Source of the DNA: Actinomycetes bacterium
GTDB taxonomy: Bacteria > Actinomycetota > Acidimicrobiia > Acidimicrobiales > Palsa-688
Length of the DNA: 6,379 bases
Direction: 5' to 3'
Assembly (NCBI GenBank): GCA_021821705.1
Contig: JAKACE010000109.1
Span: 1 to 6,379, forward strand
In this document: in pieces, positions 1-6,281 of the stretch
Numbering within the stretch: position 1 is the first letter of the stretch
Layout: each line of letters starts with the position of its first letter
Program-made: the position numbers and the translations under genes
Notes under the pieces: generated by a model
Told to the model about the DNA's origin: nothing
Database searches by the model: none
The model's input: the letters and a program-made list of their open reading frames with translations, nothing else

Positions 1-208
1 ACGGGAGTTCCTCGCCGCTCAGCTCCTTTCGGCGGTGGCGGAGCTGAGCGGGCAGCCGGACGCCGCCCTGCGCGCTTCGCTCGTCGCCGCCCAACTGGTC
101 GGCATTGCCATGCTTCGCCACGTGGTGCGGGTACGCCCTCTGGCCGGAGCCGGCGAGGACGAGGTGGTCGCCCTGGTCGTCCCCGTGGTGCGCCACTACC
201 TCGGCTGA
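1..208 (+). CDS. TetR-family transcriptional regulator, C-terminal fragment
   Basis: The frame is open from the window edge (first full codon at base 2) to a TGA at 206-208 and gives about 68 residues; the start and the DNA-binding helix-turn-helix lie outside the window. The visible part is an Ala/Leu/Val-rich helical segment ending in a pattern like AAQLVGIAMLRHVVRVRPLA, then an acidic GEDEVVALVVPVVRHYLG tail. This matches the last two helices of the C-terminal ligand-binding and dimerisation domain seen in many actinobacterial TetR repressors, where a 'QLxGxAxxRxVxRxxPLA' stretch is followed by 'VxxxxPxVxxYL'. The gene converges on the LOG gene, whose stop is 46 bases away, so it probably does not share a promoter with anything visible here. 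The family call rests on recognising this C-terminal pattern alone; the effector and target operator cannot be told. Confidence 0.72.
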   Translation, partial: REFLAAQLLSAVAELSGQPDAALRASLVAAQLVGIAMLRHVVRVRPLAGAGEDEVVALVVPVVRHYLG

Positions 209-254
209 GGAGTGCAGGTGCCGGGGACCGCGGGCTGCCGGCCGGGCTGAGGTC

Positions 255-836
255 TCACTGCTCGCGCCCTTCCTGTGGCCCGTCCCACTTGGAGGCCGCC
301 GGACGGTAGTCCCGCACGTAGCGCAACAGGTGCTCGGCGTCCTCGACGAGCCCGAGCGAGGCCAGCTGAGCCGAGCCGACGTAACCGGCGGCAGCCATCA
401 CCTGAAGCTGGTCCAGCAGTGGCCGGTAGAACCCGCCCTGGTCGACCAGGGCGACGGGCTTGGAGTGCAGGCCCAGGTGGCCCCAGGTCCACACCTCGAA
501 CAGCTCCTCCAGGGTGCCGGCACCGCCGGGGAGGGCGACGAAGGCATCGGACAGAGCCGCCATCCTGGCCTTGCGCTCGTGCATATCCTCGACGACCTCC
601 AGCCGGGTGAGGCCGCGGTGCGCGATCTCCCGTGCCACCAGGTGCCGTGGCATCACGCCGATGACCTCACCTCCCGCTTCGAGAGCGGCGTCGGCCACCA
701 CGCCCATCAGCCCGATCTTGCCGCCCCCGTAGACGATGCCAACGCCGTTCGCCGCCAGCTCGCCGGCGAGGGCGGCAGCGGCACGGCCATGGTCCTCCGG
801 GCCCGGCGAGGAGCCGGTGAAGATCGCAATTCGCAA
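255..836 (-). CDS. LOG-family protein (putative nucleoside 5'-monophosphate phosphoribohydrolase)
   Basis: A 193-residue protein of usual length for the LOG/TIGR00730 'lysine decarboxylase-like' family. These Rossmann-fold enzymes release a base from a nucleoside monophosphate; plant and some bacterial members activate cytokinins. Seen in the sequence: an N-terminal beta strand and GSSPG turn (residues 8-12), the nucleotide-binding YGGGKIGLMG stretch (36-45), MHERKARM (85-92) with the conserved Arg-Lys pair, and the signature PGGxGTxxE as PGGAGTLEE (103-111). The catalytic-type Arg and Glu are all present, so it should be active. The start is a TTG at 836-834, chosen because the protein begins exactly where the family does (RIAIFTGSS) and a strong GGGAGGG ribosome binding site sits 7 bases upstream. 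It is a stand-alone minus-strand gene 59 bases downstream of the broken phosphatase gene. The older label 'lysine decarboxylase' would be wrong. The true substrate (cytokinin or another nucleotide) is unknown. Confidence 0.93.
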   Translation of the reverse strand: MRIAIFTGSSPGPEDHGRAAAALAGELAANGVGIVYGGGKIGLMGVVADAALEAGGEVIGVMPRHLVAREIAHRGLTRLEVVEDMHERKARMAALSDAFVALPGGAGTLEELFEVWTWGHLGLHSKPVALVDQGGFYRPLLDQLQVMAAAGYVGSAQLASLGLVEDAEHLLRYVRDYRPAASKWDGPQEGREQ

Positions 837-843
837 GTTTGGT

Positions 844-850
844 CCCTCCC
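844..850 (-). promoter_or_regulatory. Ribosome binding site deciding the TTG start of the LOG gene
   Basis: On the minus strand the sequence reads GGGAGGG, then the 7-base spacer ACCAAAC, then TTG. This near-perfect Shine-Dalgarno match at ideal spacing supports TTG as the real start, with no in-frame ATG at the family's usual N-terminus. Confidence 0.75.
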
Positions 851-895
851 AACTCGGACGAGTGGCCGCCGGACGCTCACGGCCGGCTGGTTCCT

Positions 896-2378
896 TCAGC
901 CTCGCAGGCGGACCGCCACCAGGGCCACGTCGTCCTCCAGGCGCTCGGGCAGCAGCCGCTCCAGCAGGGCGTCGCAGAGGTCCTCCAGGGCGCAGCCCGC
1001 AAGCGAGGAGAGGGCGCGCTCTAGCTCTTCCAGGCCGGTCTCGATGGACTGGCCTCTGCGCTCGACCAGGCCGTCGGTGTAGAGCAGCACGACCGAGGTG
1101 CAGTCCAGCGACCGGTCCTCCTCGGTCCTCGCAGTGTCGGGCGCGACTCCGAGGAGCGGGCCGCTCGGGCGGCTCCCCAGCACCTCGACCCTGCCGTCGG
1201 CCCGCAGGAGCATCGGCGGCGGGTGCCCGGCGTTGGACCAGTGGACGCGGCCTGCCGTCCCGGCCTCGGGCACTCGGGGCCGTTGCAGAGGGTGAGCATG
1301 CCGACCGGGCGGCCGCTGCCGGCCAGGGGCAGCACCATCACCGAGTAGGGGTCGAGGGTGGAGAGCATCTCCGGGATGGGGCCCTCGGGGAACATGCGCC
1401 GCAGGGGCACCATGGCGTCGGCCAGCACGTACTGCGGCTCGGCGCTCTCTATCGCCCTGGCCACGATCGAATCGTCCGAGATCACCCCGAGGCGCTCCTT
1501 GGCATAGCGCTCCACCACGGGCCGGCAAGCCTCGTCGCGGTGCCAACCGGCGGCATAGCGCAGGCCGCGGCGGTTGCCGCTGCTGACGTCGTCGTCGATC
1601 AGCGAGACGATGCACCAGTCCGCCAGCACCGGCACGACCAGTTGGGCCAGCCGGCGCACCGCATTGTCCCAGTCGCCCCACAGCGCTCATGGTCTCGGTC
1701 ACCCCGGCCAGCAGCGCCGCCCTCGTCACGGCCTGTTCGGCACGCTGCTGAGCCTGCTTCTGGGTACTGACGTCCAGGAAGTAGACGGCCAACCCGTCGG
1801 GGTTGGGCCACGCCCGCACCTCGTACCAGGCGTTGAGCGGCTCGGGGTAGTAGGCCTCGAAGGCAACCTCCTCACCGCTGCCCATGGCGTGGCGGTAATT
1901 GGCCTCGAACGCCGAGCCGACGGCAGCCGGGAACATCCCCCAGATGTCGCCGCCGAGCAATTCCTCGCGCCGGCGGCCCAGCACGCGCTCGGCTTCGCTG
2001 TTGACGTAGCTGAAGCGCCACGACCGGTCGAGCGAAGAGCTGCTCCACCCGCTCCAGGTCCGCTGGGTGCGCCCGGTTGTCGAACGCGTTGATGGTGCGG
2101 TCGAAGCCGGCCCCGTCGTAGCCGAACAGCTCCAGCAGGCACGGGTCGAACACCAGGTCGCCACCGACCAGGTCCCAGTCGAACGTGCCGATGCCGGCAG
2201 CCTGTACAGCGAGCTCGAGTACAGCACGGCGAGCGTCCTCGGCGCCGGTGGCCGGGGCGCCGGCCTGCGCGCACACCCCGGGTGCCTCGAGCTCCGTACC
2301 GTAACGCGGCACGCCCACGGCGGGCCCGGCGGCACTGCCCTCGACGTCACCGGCGCCGAGCGCGCCGGGCTGGCGCAT
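896..2378 (-). pseudogene. Broken PAS-PAS-GAF-PP2C (RsbU/SpoIIE-type) serine phosphatase gene
   Basis: An intact relative would be a multi-sensor PP2C phosphatase of the kind that dephosphorylates anti-sigma-factor antagonists. Four pieces are recognisable, in three-frame disorder. Piece A, about 2378-2042, is the N-terminal half of a PAS domain (AAGIGTFDWDL ... AHPADLERVEQLFA). Piece B, about 2040-1682, is a second PAS domain (LDRSWRFSYVNSEAERVLG ... WYEVRAWPNPDGLAVYFLDV). Piece C, 1680 to about 1275, is a GAF domain (VRRLAQLVVPVLADWCIVSL ... RPVGMLTLCNGPE). Piece D, about 1258-896, is the end of the phosphatase domain (RVHWSNAGHPPPMLLRADG, VVLLYTDGLVERR, DDVALVAVRLRG), closing with TGA. A-to-B and C-to-D are not simple frameshifts. 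Compared with the family, about 70-80 residues of PAS1/PAS2 and about 150 residues of GAF end plus phosphatase N-half are missing, including the metal-binding GDxxGxG motif. B-to-C is offset by one base at about 1681. No stop codons interrupt the pieces, so decay is recent or partly an assembly fault. The start is uncertain: ATG at 2378 is preferred over GTG at 2492, because the intervening residues are Arg/Pro-rich and non-coding-like and no good ribosome binding site is seen at either. Confidence 0.85.
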
Positions 2379-2565
2379 GTTCGCGACTGGCCGCCACGTC
2401 GGTGGCCTGGCGGCATCAGGCCGCTCCGGTCTCCTGCTCACGTATGGGCGCCGATCATAACGGCCCGAGAGGGCCCCGACAGGCCGCGCCACGAAGTCAT
2501 TTTCGTGTAAATCACCTGCTCAGGCTGGCAACCAGGGATCGCGGCCGTACTCCGAGGCGACGGTC
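2379..2565. other. Intergenic region between the protease gene and the phosphatase remnant
   Basis: This 187-base stretch is slightly less GC-rich than its surroundings and holds no convincing gene. Two weak signals on the minus strand could serve the downstream phosphatase remnant or end the protease transcript. One is a TATGAT box (2459-2454) resembling a -10 element, but no good -35 box lies 16-18 bases upstream; TTTACA at 2511-2506 is far too distant. The other is a short inverted repeat GGCCC-GAGA-GGGCC (2462-2475) that can form a 5-bp hairpin but has no T-tract. If the phosphatase really begins at GTG 2492, part of this region would be coding. Confidence 0.35.
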
Positions 2566-5500
2566 CTACGTGCCTGCCGAGGTCTCGGGCAGCGCCACGA
2601 CGGGGCCAGGAGCGGGACCGCCACCGGGGGCGTCCAGGGCGCCCACCGCCGGGGCCGGGCCGTGGTCGTGCCCGTTGGACGGCACGATGGCGCCCTCCAG
2701 TTCGGGTGCCCAGTCCGCAGGACGTGGCAGCGACACCGACAACTTGACCCGCTCGCGGTGAGCCTGCAGCAAGCGGCGGTGGTAGGCGTCGAACACCTCA
2801 GCGAAAGCAGCCGCCTTGTAGACACGCCCGTCGACGCCGCGCCCCGGCTTGCCCTCGATGACCGCCTCCACGTCCTCCCCGCTCAGAGTCTTGTGGCTTT
2901 CGAGGGCGTGGGCGACGGCCATCACCTCGACCTCGTTGGCGCAGAGCAGCGCGTCGGTGTCCTGGAGCAGCTCGTACAGGCGCGCCTCGACCCGCTTGCC
3001 CAGGTCGCCCCGGAGGAGGCCGCCGGCTTCCTGGCCACCAGACGGCTGGGCCGGCCTGGCGCCGGCGTGCGATGCGATGGTGGCGCCCATCCCCCAGTAA
3101 GCTTCCATGAAACTGGCGATGGCGGTGGCCGATTCGAGGTCGCCCGACACGCCCGAGGACGAGTCGCCGCCGAAGAAGCGCCTCTCGCCCGCCAGGGATG
3201 CCAGGCTCACCATCACGTCGGCTTCGAACTCGCTCTTCCAGCTGGTGAAGCGGTCCTCCGGCTTGATGGAGTGCACCATCCCCAGGTAGGTACCGCCCTT
3301 TTCGATCGTGGCCAGGTCTATCTCGAGGTGCTTACGTACCCGGTACGCCACGACGGCGTGGCAGGCCTCGTGGACGGCCACGGCGTGGCGCTCCTGCTCG
3401 ACGTACTCGACGTCCTCGGGCAGGCCGAGGTCCTTCAACCGCTTCGCCTCCAGGACGTCGTTCCAGGTGATGGCCCCGTGGCCCCTGCGTATGGAGACTA
3501 TGAGCGACTCGTTGACGAGGTCCTTCATGGTGGCGCCTGTGGCGTAGGGGGTGACGGTGGCCAGCTTGTCGATGTCGGCCGGCGTCAGCTCGTGGCGCAC
3601 CTTGTCGAAGTAGCCCTGGTAGGTGCGTACCCGGCCCGACTTCGACGGGTAACCCACCTTGTATATGCGGTCGATGCGCCCGGGCCGCAGTAGGGCGTCG
3701 TCGAGAGAGTTGGGCATGTTGGTCGCCATCATGATCATGATCCGGTACTTGGGCGGCGCCTTTGGCTTCATGCCCAAACCGCGGCGCACGACCCGGTTCA
3801 TGAAACCTCTCGGTTTGCTCAGGCCGGACATCTCCGTCAGGAGGGCCTGCAGGGTGCCCATGCCCCCGCCTCCGGCCATCCCGCCCATCATCATGCCGCC
3901 GTCGCGCACCCGCCGACGGCCCTCGGGCGCCGGCATCGTAGCGTCGATGGCGGCGTTCCGGCGGTAACCGAGCAGCAGGTTGAGGCTGTCCCCTGAGATG
4001 TAGGTACCGCCGTGGCAGTCGCCGCCACCCCACGGGAACGGCGCTGCCCGGACGGACCGGTCGCCGAAAACCCCACCGCCCGGACCGGCGCCCAGTAGGC
4101 CCCGGCTACCGAGCGAGTCGGCTTCGTCGAAGAACACGATGACGCCCCCGTAGCGGACGGCCAGCTTCCTCAGCTTGCGGAACAGCCCGCGGACCTTGAG
4201 CGGGCCGATACCCACGAACATCTGTATGAAAGCCCCGGGATCGACGAACACGAACGGCTTGCCCGTCTCGCCGGCCACCGCCTCGGCCATCAACGTCTTG
4301 CCGGTGCCGGGAGGCCCCCAGAGCAGGATCCCGCCAGGGACGTAACCGCCCTTGGACTCGATCGATCCGGGATCCTCGAGGAAGACGATGCTCTCCTTGA
4401 CCCTTTCGAGCACCGCGTCCTGGCCCCACACGTGGCTGAAACGAGTCCTGATGTCGTCGGGGAAGTAGACCTCGACACCGCCCCGGGACAGGAACCAGTA
4501 CATGGCGGCGAACTGAAGGACGATCGCCGCCATGATGAAGATGATGTAGGCCACATAACCCAGTACCGAGACCAGTTGCCCGGGCAGCGAGAACAGCCCG
4601 GCGACCGGGTTCTCGTGCTGGGCGGCACCGGCGATGACCGCCACCAGTGCGATCACGGCCAGCACGGCCACGAGCCTCTTGGCCCGGTAACGGCCCCAAT
4701 CGCTCAGGCGCACCTTGCGCTGCCCGAAAACCACGTCCGCCCAGAAGTGGTTCCAGGTGCCCCAGTGCTCGGCCAGCAGGTAGTTGGCCTGCCTGAGCAC
4801 TTCGGCGGCGAAGAGCACTTCCAACCACCACTTGGTGTTCCAGGTCATGACCAGGCCGTCGTGCCAGCTCACGAGCGGGTCGTTGAGGCTGTACCAGAAC
4901 AGCACGCCCCAGACACCCGCGATGAGGACGAGCAAGCGGACACGCGCCCAGACCGGCACCGGCTTGCGCACGGGCCAACGGGTGGCCTTCACCAGCTCGG
5001 CGCCGTCGTCGCCCTCGTCGCCGTCGTCCCCGTCCACCCGCGCCGCGCTCTGTCCTGGCCCGGCTCCGCCCGGGGAGCCCCCGGCGGGCGGGGACCCGCC
5101 GGCGGGGACCGCCGCTGCCGGGACGGCCGTGGCGTCCCACGGTGCCTCTGCGCGAAAGCCACCGGCACCCGTTACCGGCCCGGGCATCCCCCCTACCGGC
5201 GGGGCCCCTGCCTCGGCGGCCGCCCATCCTGGGGGCGGCGTTTCGTCGTCGCTGCCGGTGGACCACCCCGTGGCCGCCTGCGTGGCACCACGGCGGACGG
5301 TGACCGGGGGCGGGGGCAGAGGTGCACCGAGGCCACCGAGCGCCCCGGCCGGCGGTACTTCTGCGGGCGCAACCGTCATCGGGGGTGCTGCGCCAGCGGG
5401 GCCGCCGTTGCGCGGCTGGCCCGTTGGCCGGCCTGCGGGCGGCTCGCCCCCAGGTGGCCCAGCAGCCGGTGGCCCAGCGGCCGGTGGCCCAGGGGCTTGT

Positions 5501-5592
5501 GGCCCAGGGGCTTGTGGCCCAGGGGCCGGCGGCTGACCCGCCTGCTCGGGGTGCTGGCCAGGGCCGCCTTCGGGACCTGAGGGATCTGTCAT
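2566..5592 (-). CDS. FtsH-like membrane AAA+ zinc metalloprotease (M41 type), divergent
   Basis: This 1008-residue protein should be an ATP-driven membrane protease that unfolds and cuts proteins at the cytoplasmic face. E. coli FtsH is about 640 residues. Layout: residues 1-185 are Pro/Gly/Ala-rich and disordered; 186-200 is an acidic patch (DGDDGDEGDD); hydrophobic segments lie at about 218-236, 307-324 and 340-368, with a weaker one at 253-273. The AAA module has Walker A GPPGTGKT (426-433), pore loop MFVG (458-461), Walker B VIVFFDEAD (484-492), sensor ATN (623-625) and the second region of homology LLRPGRIDR (634-642) with both Arg fingers. The M41 domain has HEACH (741-745, the HEXXH zinc site) and the third zinc ligand region SGDLESAT with Asp818, then WGMG. 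All catalytic residues are present. The tail (970-1008) is again Pro/Gly-rich. The start is ATG 5592 with AGGGGA five bases upstream; an in-frame ATG at 5676 would lie inside the upstream gene. The ATG overlaps the upstream lipoprotein stop (ATGA). Oddities are the lack of the usual periplasmic domain and an AAA insert of about 65 extra residues (498-579). From memory, similar proteins in actinobacteria are annotated simply as AAA family ATPase. Confidence 0.9.
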   Translation of the reverse strand: MTDPSGPEGGPGQHPEQAGQPPAPGPQAPGPQAPGPPAAGPPAAGPPGGEPPAGRPTGQPRNGGPAGAAPPMTVAPAEVPPAGALGGLGAPLPPPPVTVRRGATQAATGWSTGSDDETPPPGWAAAEAGAPPVGGMPGPVTGAGGFRAEAPWDATAVPAAAVPAGGSPPAGGSPGGAGPGQSAARVDGDDGDEGDDGAELVKATRWPVRKPVPVWARVRLLVLIAGVWGVLFWYSLNDPLVSWHDGLVMTWNTKWWLEVLFAAEVLRQANYLLAEHWGTWNHFWADVVFGQRKVRLSDWGRYRAKRLVAVLAVIALVAVIAGAAQHENPVAGLFSLPGQLVSVLGYVAYIIFIMAAIVLQFAAMYWFLSRGGVEVYFPDDIRTRFSHVWGQDAVLERVKESIVFLEDPGSIESKGGYVPGGILLWGPPGTGKTLMAEAVAGETGKPFVFVDPGAFIQMFVGIGPLKVRGLFRKLRKLAVRYGGVIVFFDEADSLGSRGLLGAGPGGGVFGDRSVRAAPFPWGGGDCHGGTYISGDSLNLLLGYRRNAAIDATMPAPEGRRRVRDGGMMMGGMAGGGGMGTLQALLTEMSGLSKPRGFMNRVVRRGLGMKPKAPPKYRIMIMMATNMPNSLDDALLRPGRIDRIYKVGYPSKSGRVRTYQGYFDKVRHELTPADIDKLATVTPYATGATMKDLVNESLIVSIRRGHGAITWNDVLEAKRLKDLGLPEDVEYVEQERHAVAVHEACHAVVAYRVRKHLEIDLATIEKGGTYLGMVHSIKPEDRFTSWKSEFEADVMVSLASLAGERRFFGGDSSSGVSGDLESATAIASFMEAYWGMGATIASHAGARPAQPSGGQEAGGLLRGDLGKRVEARLYELLQDTDALLCANEVEVMAVAHALESHKTLSGEDVEAVIEGKPGRGVDGRVYKAAAFAEVFDAYHRRLLQAHRERVKLSVSLPRPADWAPELEGAIVPSNGHDHGPAPAVGALDAPGGGPAPGPVVALPETSAGT
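5456..5530 (-). repeat. Five 15-bp tandem repeats in the N-terminus of the FtsH-like gene
   Basis: Five consecutive 15-base units begin with GGCCCAG on the plus strand (5456, 5471, 5486, 5501, 5516); the third and fourth units are identical. On the coding strand they give the pentapeptides PGPQA, PGPQA, PGPPA, AGPPA and AGPPG (about residues 22-46). Because the unit is a multiple of three, copy-number change by slippage would lengthen or shorten the disordered N-terminus without breaking the frame. Confidence 0.85.
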
Positions 5593-6281
5593 CGGGTTCC
5601 CCTGTCTGATACGTAGAAGCTCTGGACGACCCGGTCGATGGCCCCTTGCTGGCGCTGGAAGCAGGTGAGCGAACAACCCGCCATCAAGACCCAGACCTTG
5701 TCCGTCGCCGGGTTTACCCAGGCGACCTGGACGTAGTCGACATCGCCGTTGTAGTCGACCGAGAGCCGAGTGCCGCGAAGGTCACCGTGCACCAGGATCT
5801 GCGGCTGGCTGTTGAACTGCACGCTGGTCCCGAACTGCGCCGCCTGGTCGACATTGAACACGACGTCGGAAAGGCCCTCGAAGCTGATGTTGGCTTGCTC
5901 AGATGGCGAAAGCGGCCTCACCAGGCTGAGCACCCACGGGTAGTCCGAGGCGGTGAAGACCACCCCCGGCTGGGGGCGGGGACCGGCCGACGCGACGGCC
6001 AGGAACTGCGGCGCCGCCGAGCCGGACAGCGCCGGGACCAGTGCTCCGCCCTCCAGCTGGGCCTTGTCGAAGACCCGCCAGCCCGAGGGGACCTGGAAAT
6101 AGACCTGCTGCGCCTGGCTCTCCACCGTCGTCCCGCTGGCACAGCCGGACAGGACGGCGGCGAGCGCACCGGCCGCGAGTGCGGCCGCGCCGTAGCGGCG
6201 GGCCGGGCCGTAGCCGCCGGGTGCTGCACAGGGACGGGACGGGCCGCGGTGGCGGGCTGCAACGCCGCGCAGGTCACCCAT
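5589..6281 (-). CDS. Predicted lipoprotein with CxxxC motif, first gene upstream of the FtsH-like protease
   Basis: A 230-residue protein of no confidently known family. Residues 1-30 are basic, followed by a hydrophobic Ala/Leu stretch (31-45) and a lipobox LSGC with the lipidation Cys at 47, so it should be exported and anchored on the outer face of the membrane. The mature part starts VYFQVPSGWRVFD (60-72) and ends with predicted strands and a helix: VDYVQVAWVNPATDKVWVLM, then GCSLTCF (202-208, a CxxxC pair), then a helix and SFYVSD. A 'VPxGWxxF ... hydrophobic strands ... final helix plus SF' plan recalls PsbP/Mog1/LpqN-type alpha-beta proteins, but that is a low-confidence inference. The ATG at 6281 has no good ribosome binding site but lies within the end of the upstream paralogue (8-nt overlap ATGGGTGA), so it is probably translated by coupling. 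Its own TGA overlaps the protease ATG by 4 nt. The 30-residue run before the hydrophobic core is long for a signal peptide, but no alternative ATG, GTG or TTG start follows in frame before the core. Confidence 0.82.
   Translation of the reverse strand: MGDLRGVAARHRGPSRPCAAPGGYGPARRYGAAALAAGALAAVLSGCASGTTVESQAQQVYFQVPSGWRVFDKAQLEGGALVPALSGSAAPQFLAVASAGPRPQPGVVFTASDYPWVLSLVRPLSPSEQANISFEGLSDVVFNVDQAAQFGTSVQFNSQPQILVHGDLRGTRLSVDYNGDVDYVQVAWVNPATDKVWVLMAGCSLTCFQRQQGAIDRVVQSFYVSDRGTR
5598..5603 (-). promoter_or_regulatory. Ribosome binding site for the FtsH-like gene, inside the upstream lipoprotein gene
   Basis: On the minus strand AGGGGA is followed by ACCCG and ATG. It lies within the last codons of the lipoprotein (S-D-R-G-T-R-stop) and, with the ATGA stop/start overlap, supports translational coupling and the choice of ATG 5592 over the in-frame ATG at 5676. 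Confidence 0.7.

Noticed and set aside
868..887. GCCGG/CCGGC inverted repeat in the gap between the phosphatase remnant and the LOG gene
   Set aside because: Five-base stem with a 10-base loop and no T-tract; not distinguishable from chance in GC-rich DNA.
105..1082. A 325-residue plus-strand open frame running across the TetR end and the LOG gene
   Set aside because: It is an Arg/Pro/Gly-rich shadow of the LOG gene on the other strand with no recognisable domain. High GC makes such long spurious frames common here.
896..2416. Continuous 506-residue minus-strand frame as an intact phosphatase
   Set aside because: Only its middle (PAS2) and end (PP2C tail) resemble a real protein; the first ~120 residues and the part over the GAF domain are out-of-frame, with the real domains found in the other two frames.
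2462..2475. GGCCC-GAGA-GGGCC inverted repeat as a terminator
   Set aside because: The stem is only 5 bp with no T-tract on either strand, and such matches arise often by chance at this GC content.
2454..2511. TTTACA and TATGAT as a minus-strand promoter pair
   Set aside because: The two boxes are 46 bases apart, far from the usual 16-18, and no good -35 lies at the right distance from TATGAT.
4432..5580. A 382-residue plus-strand open frame opposite the protease N-terminus
   Set aside because: It is the antisense shadow of the protease coding strand with low-complexity composition and no domain.
5592..5676. Upstream in-frame ATG at 5676 as start of the protease
   Set aside because: It lies 85 bases inside the lipoprotein gene and adds 28 residues. 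ATG 5592 has a good ribosome binding site and the typical ATGA overlap.
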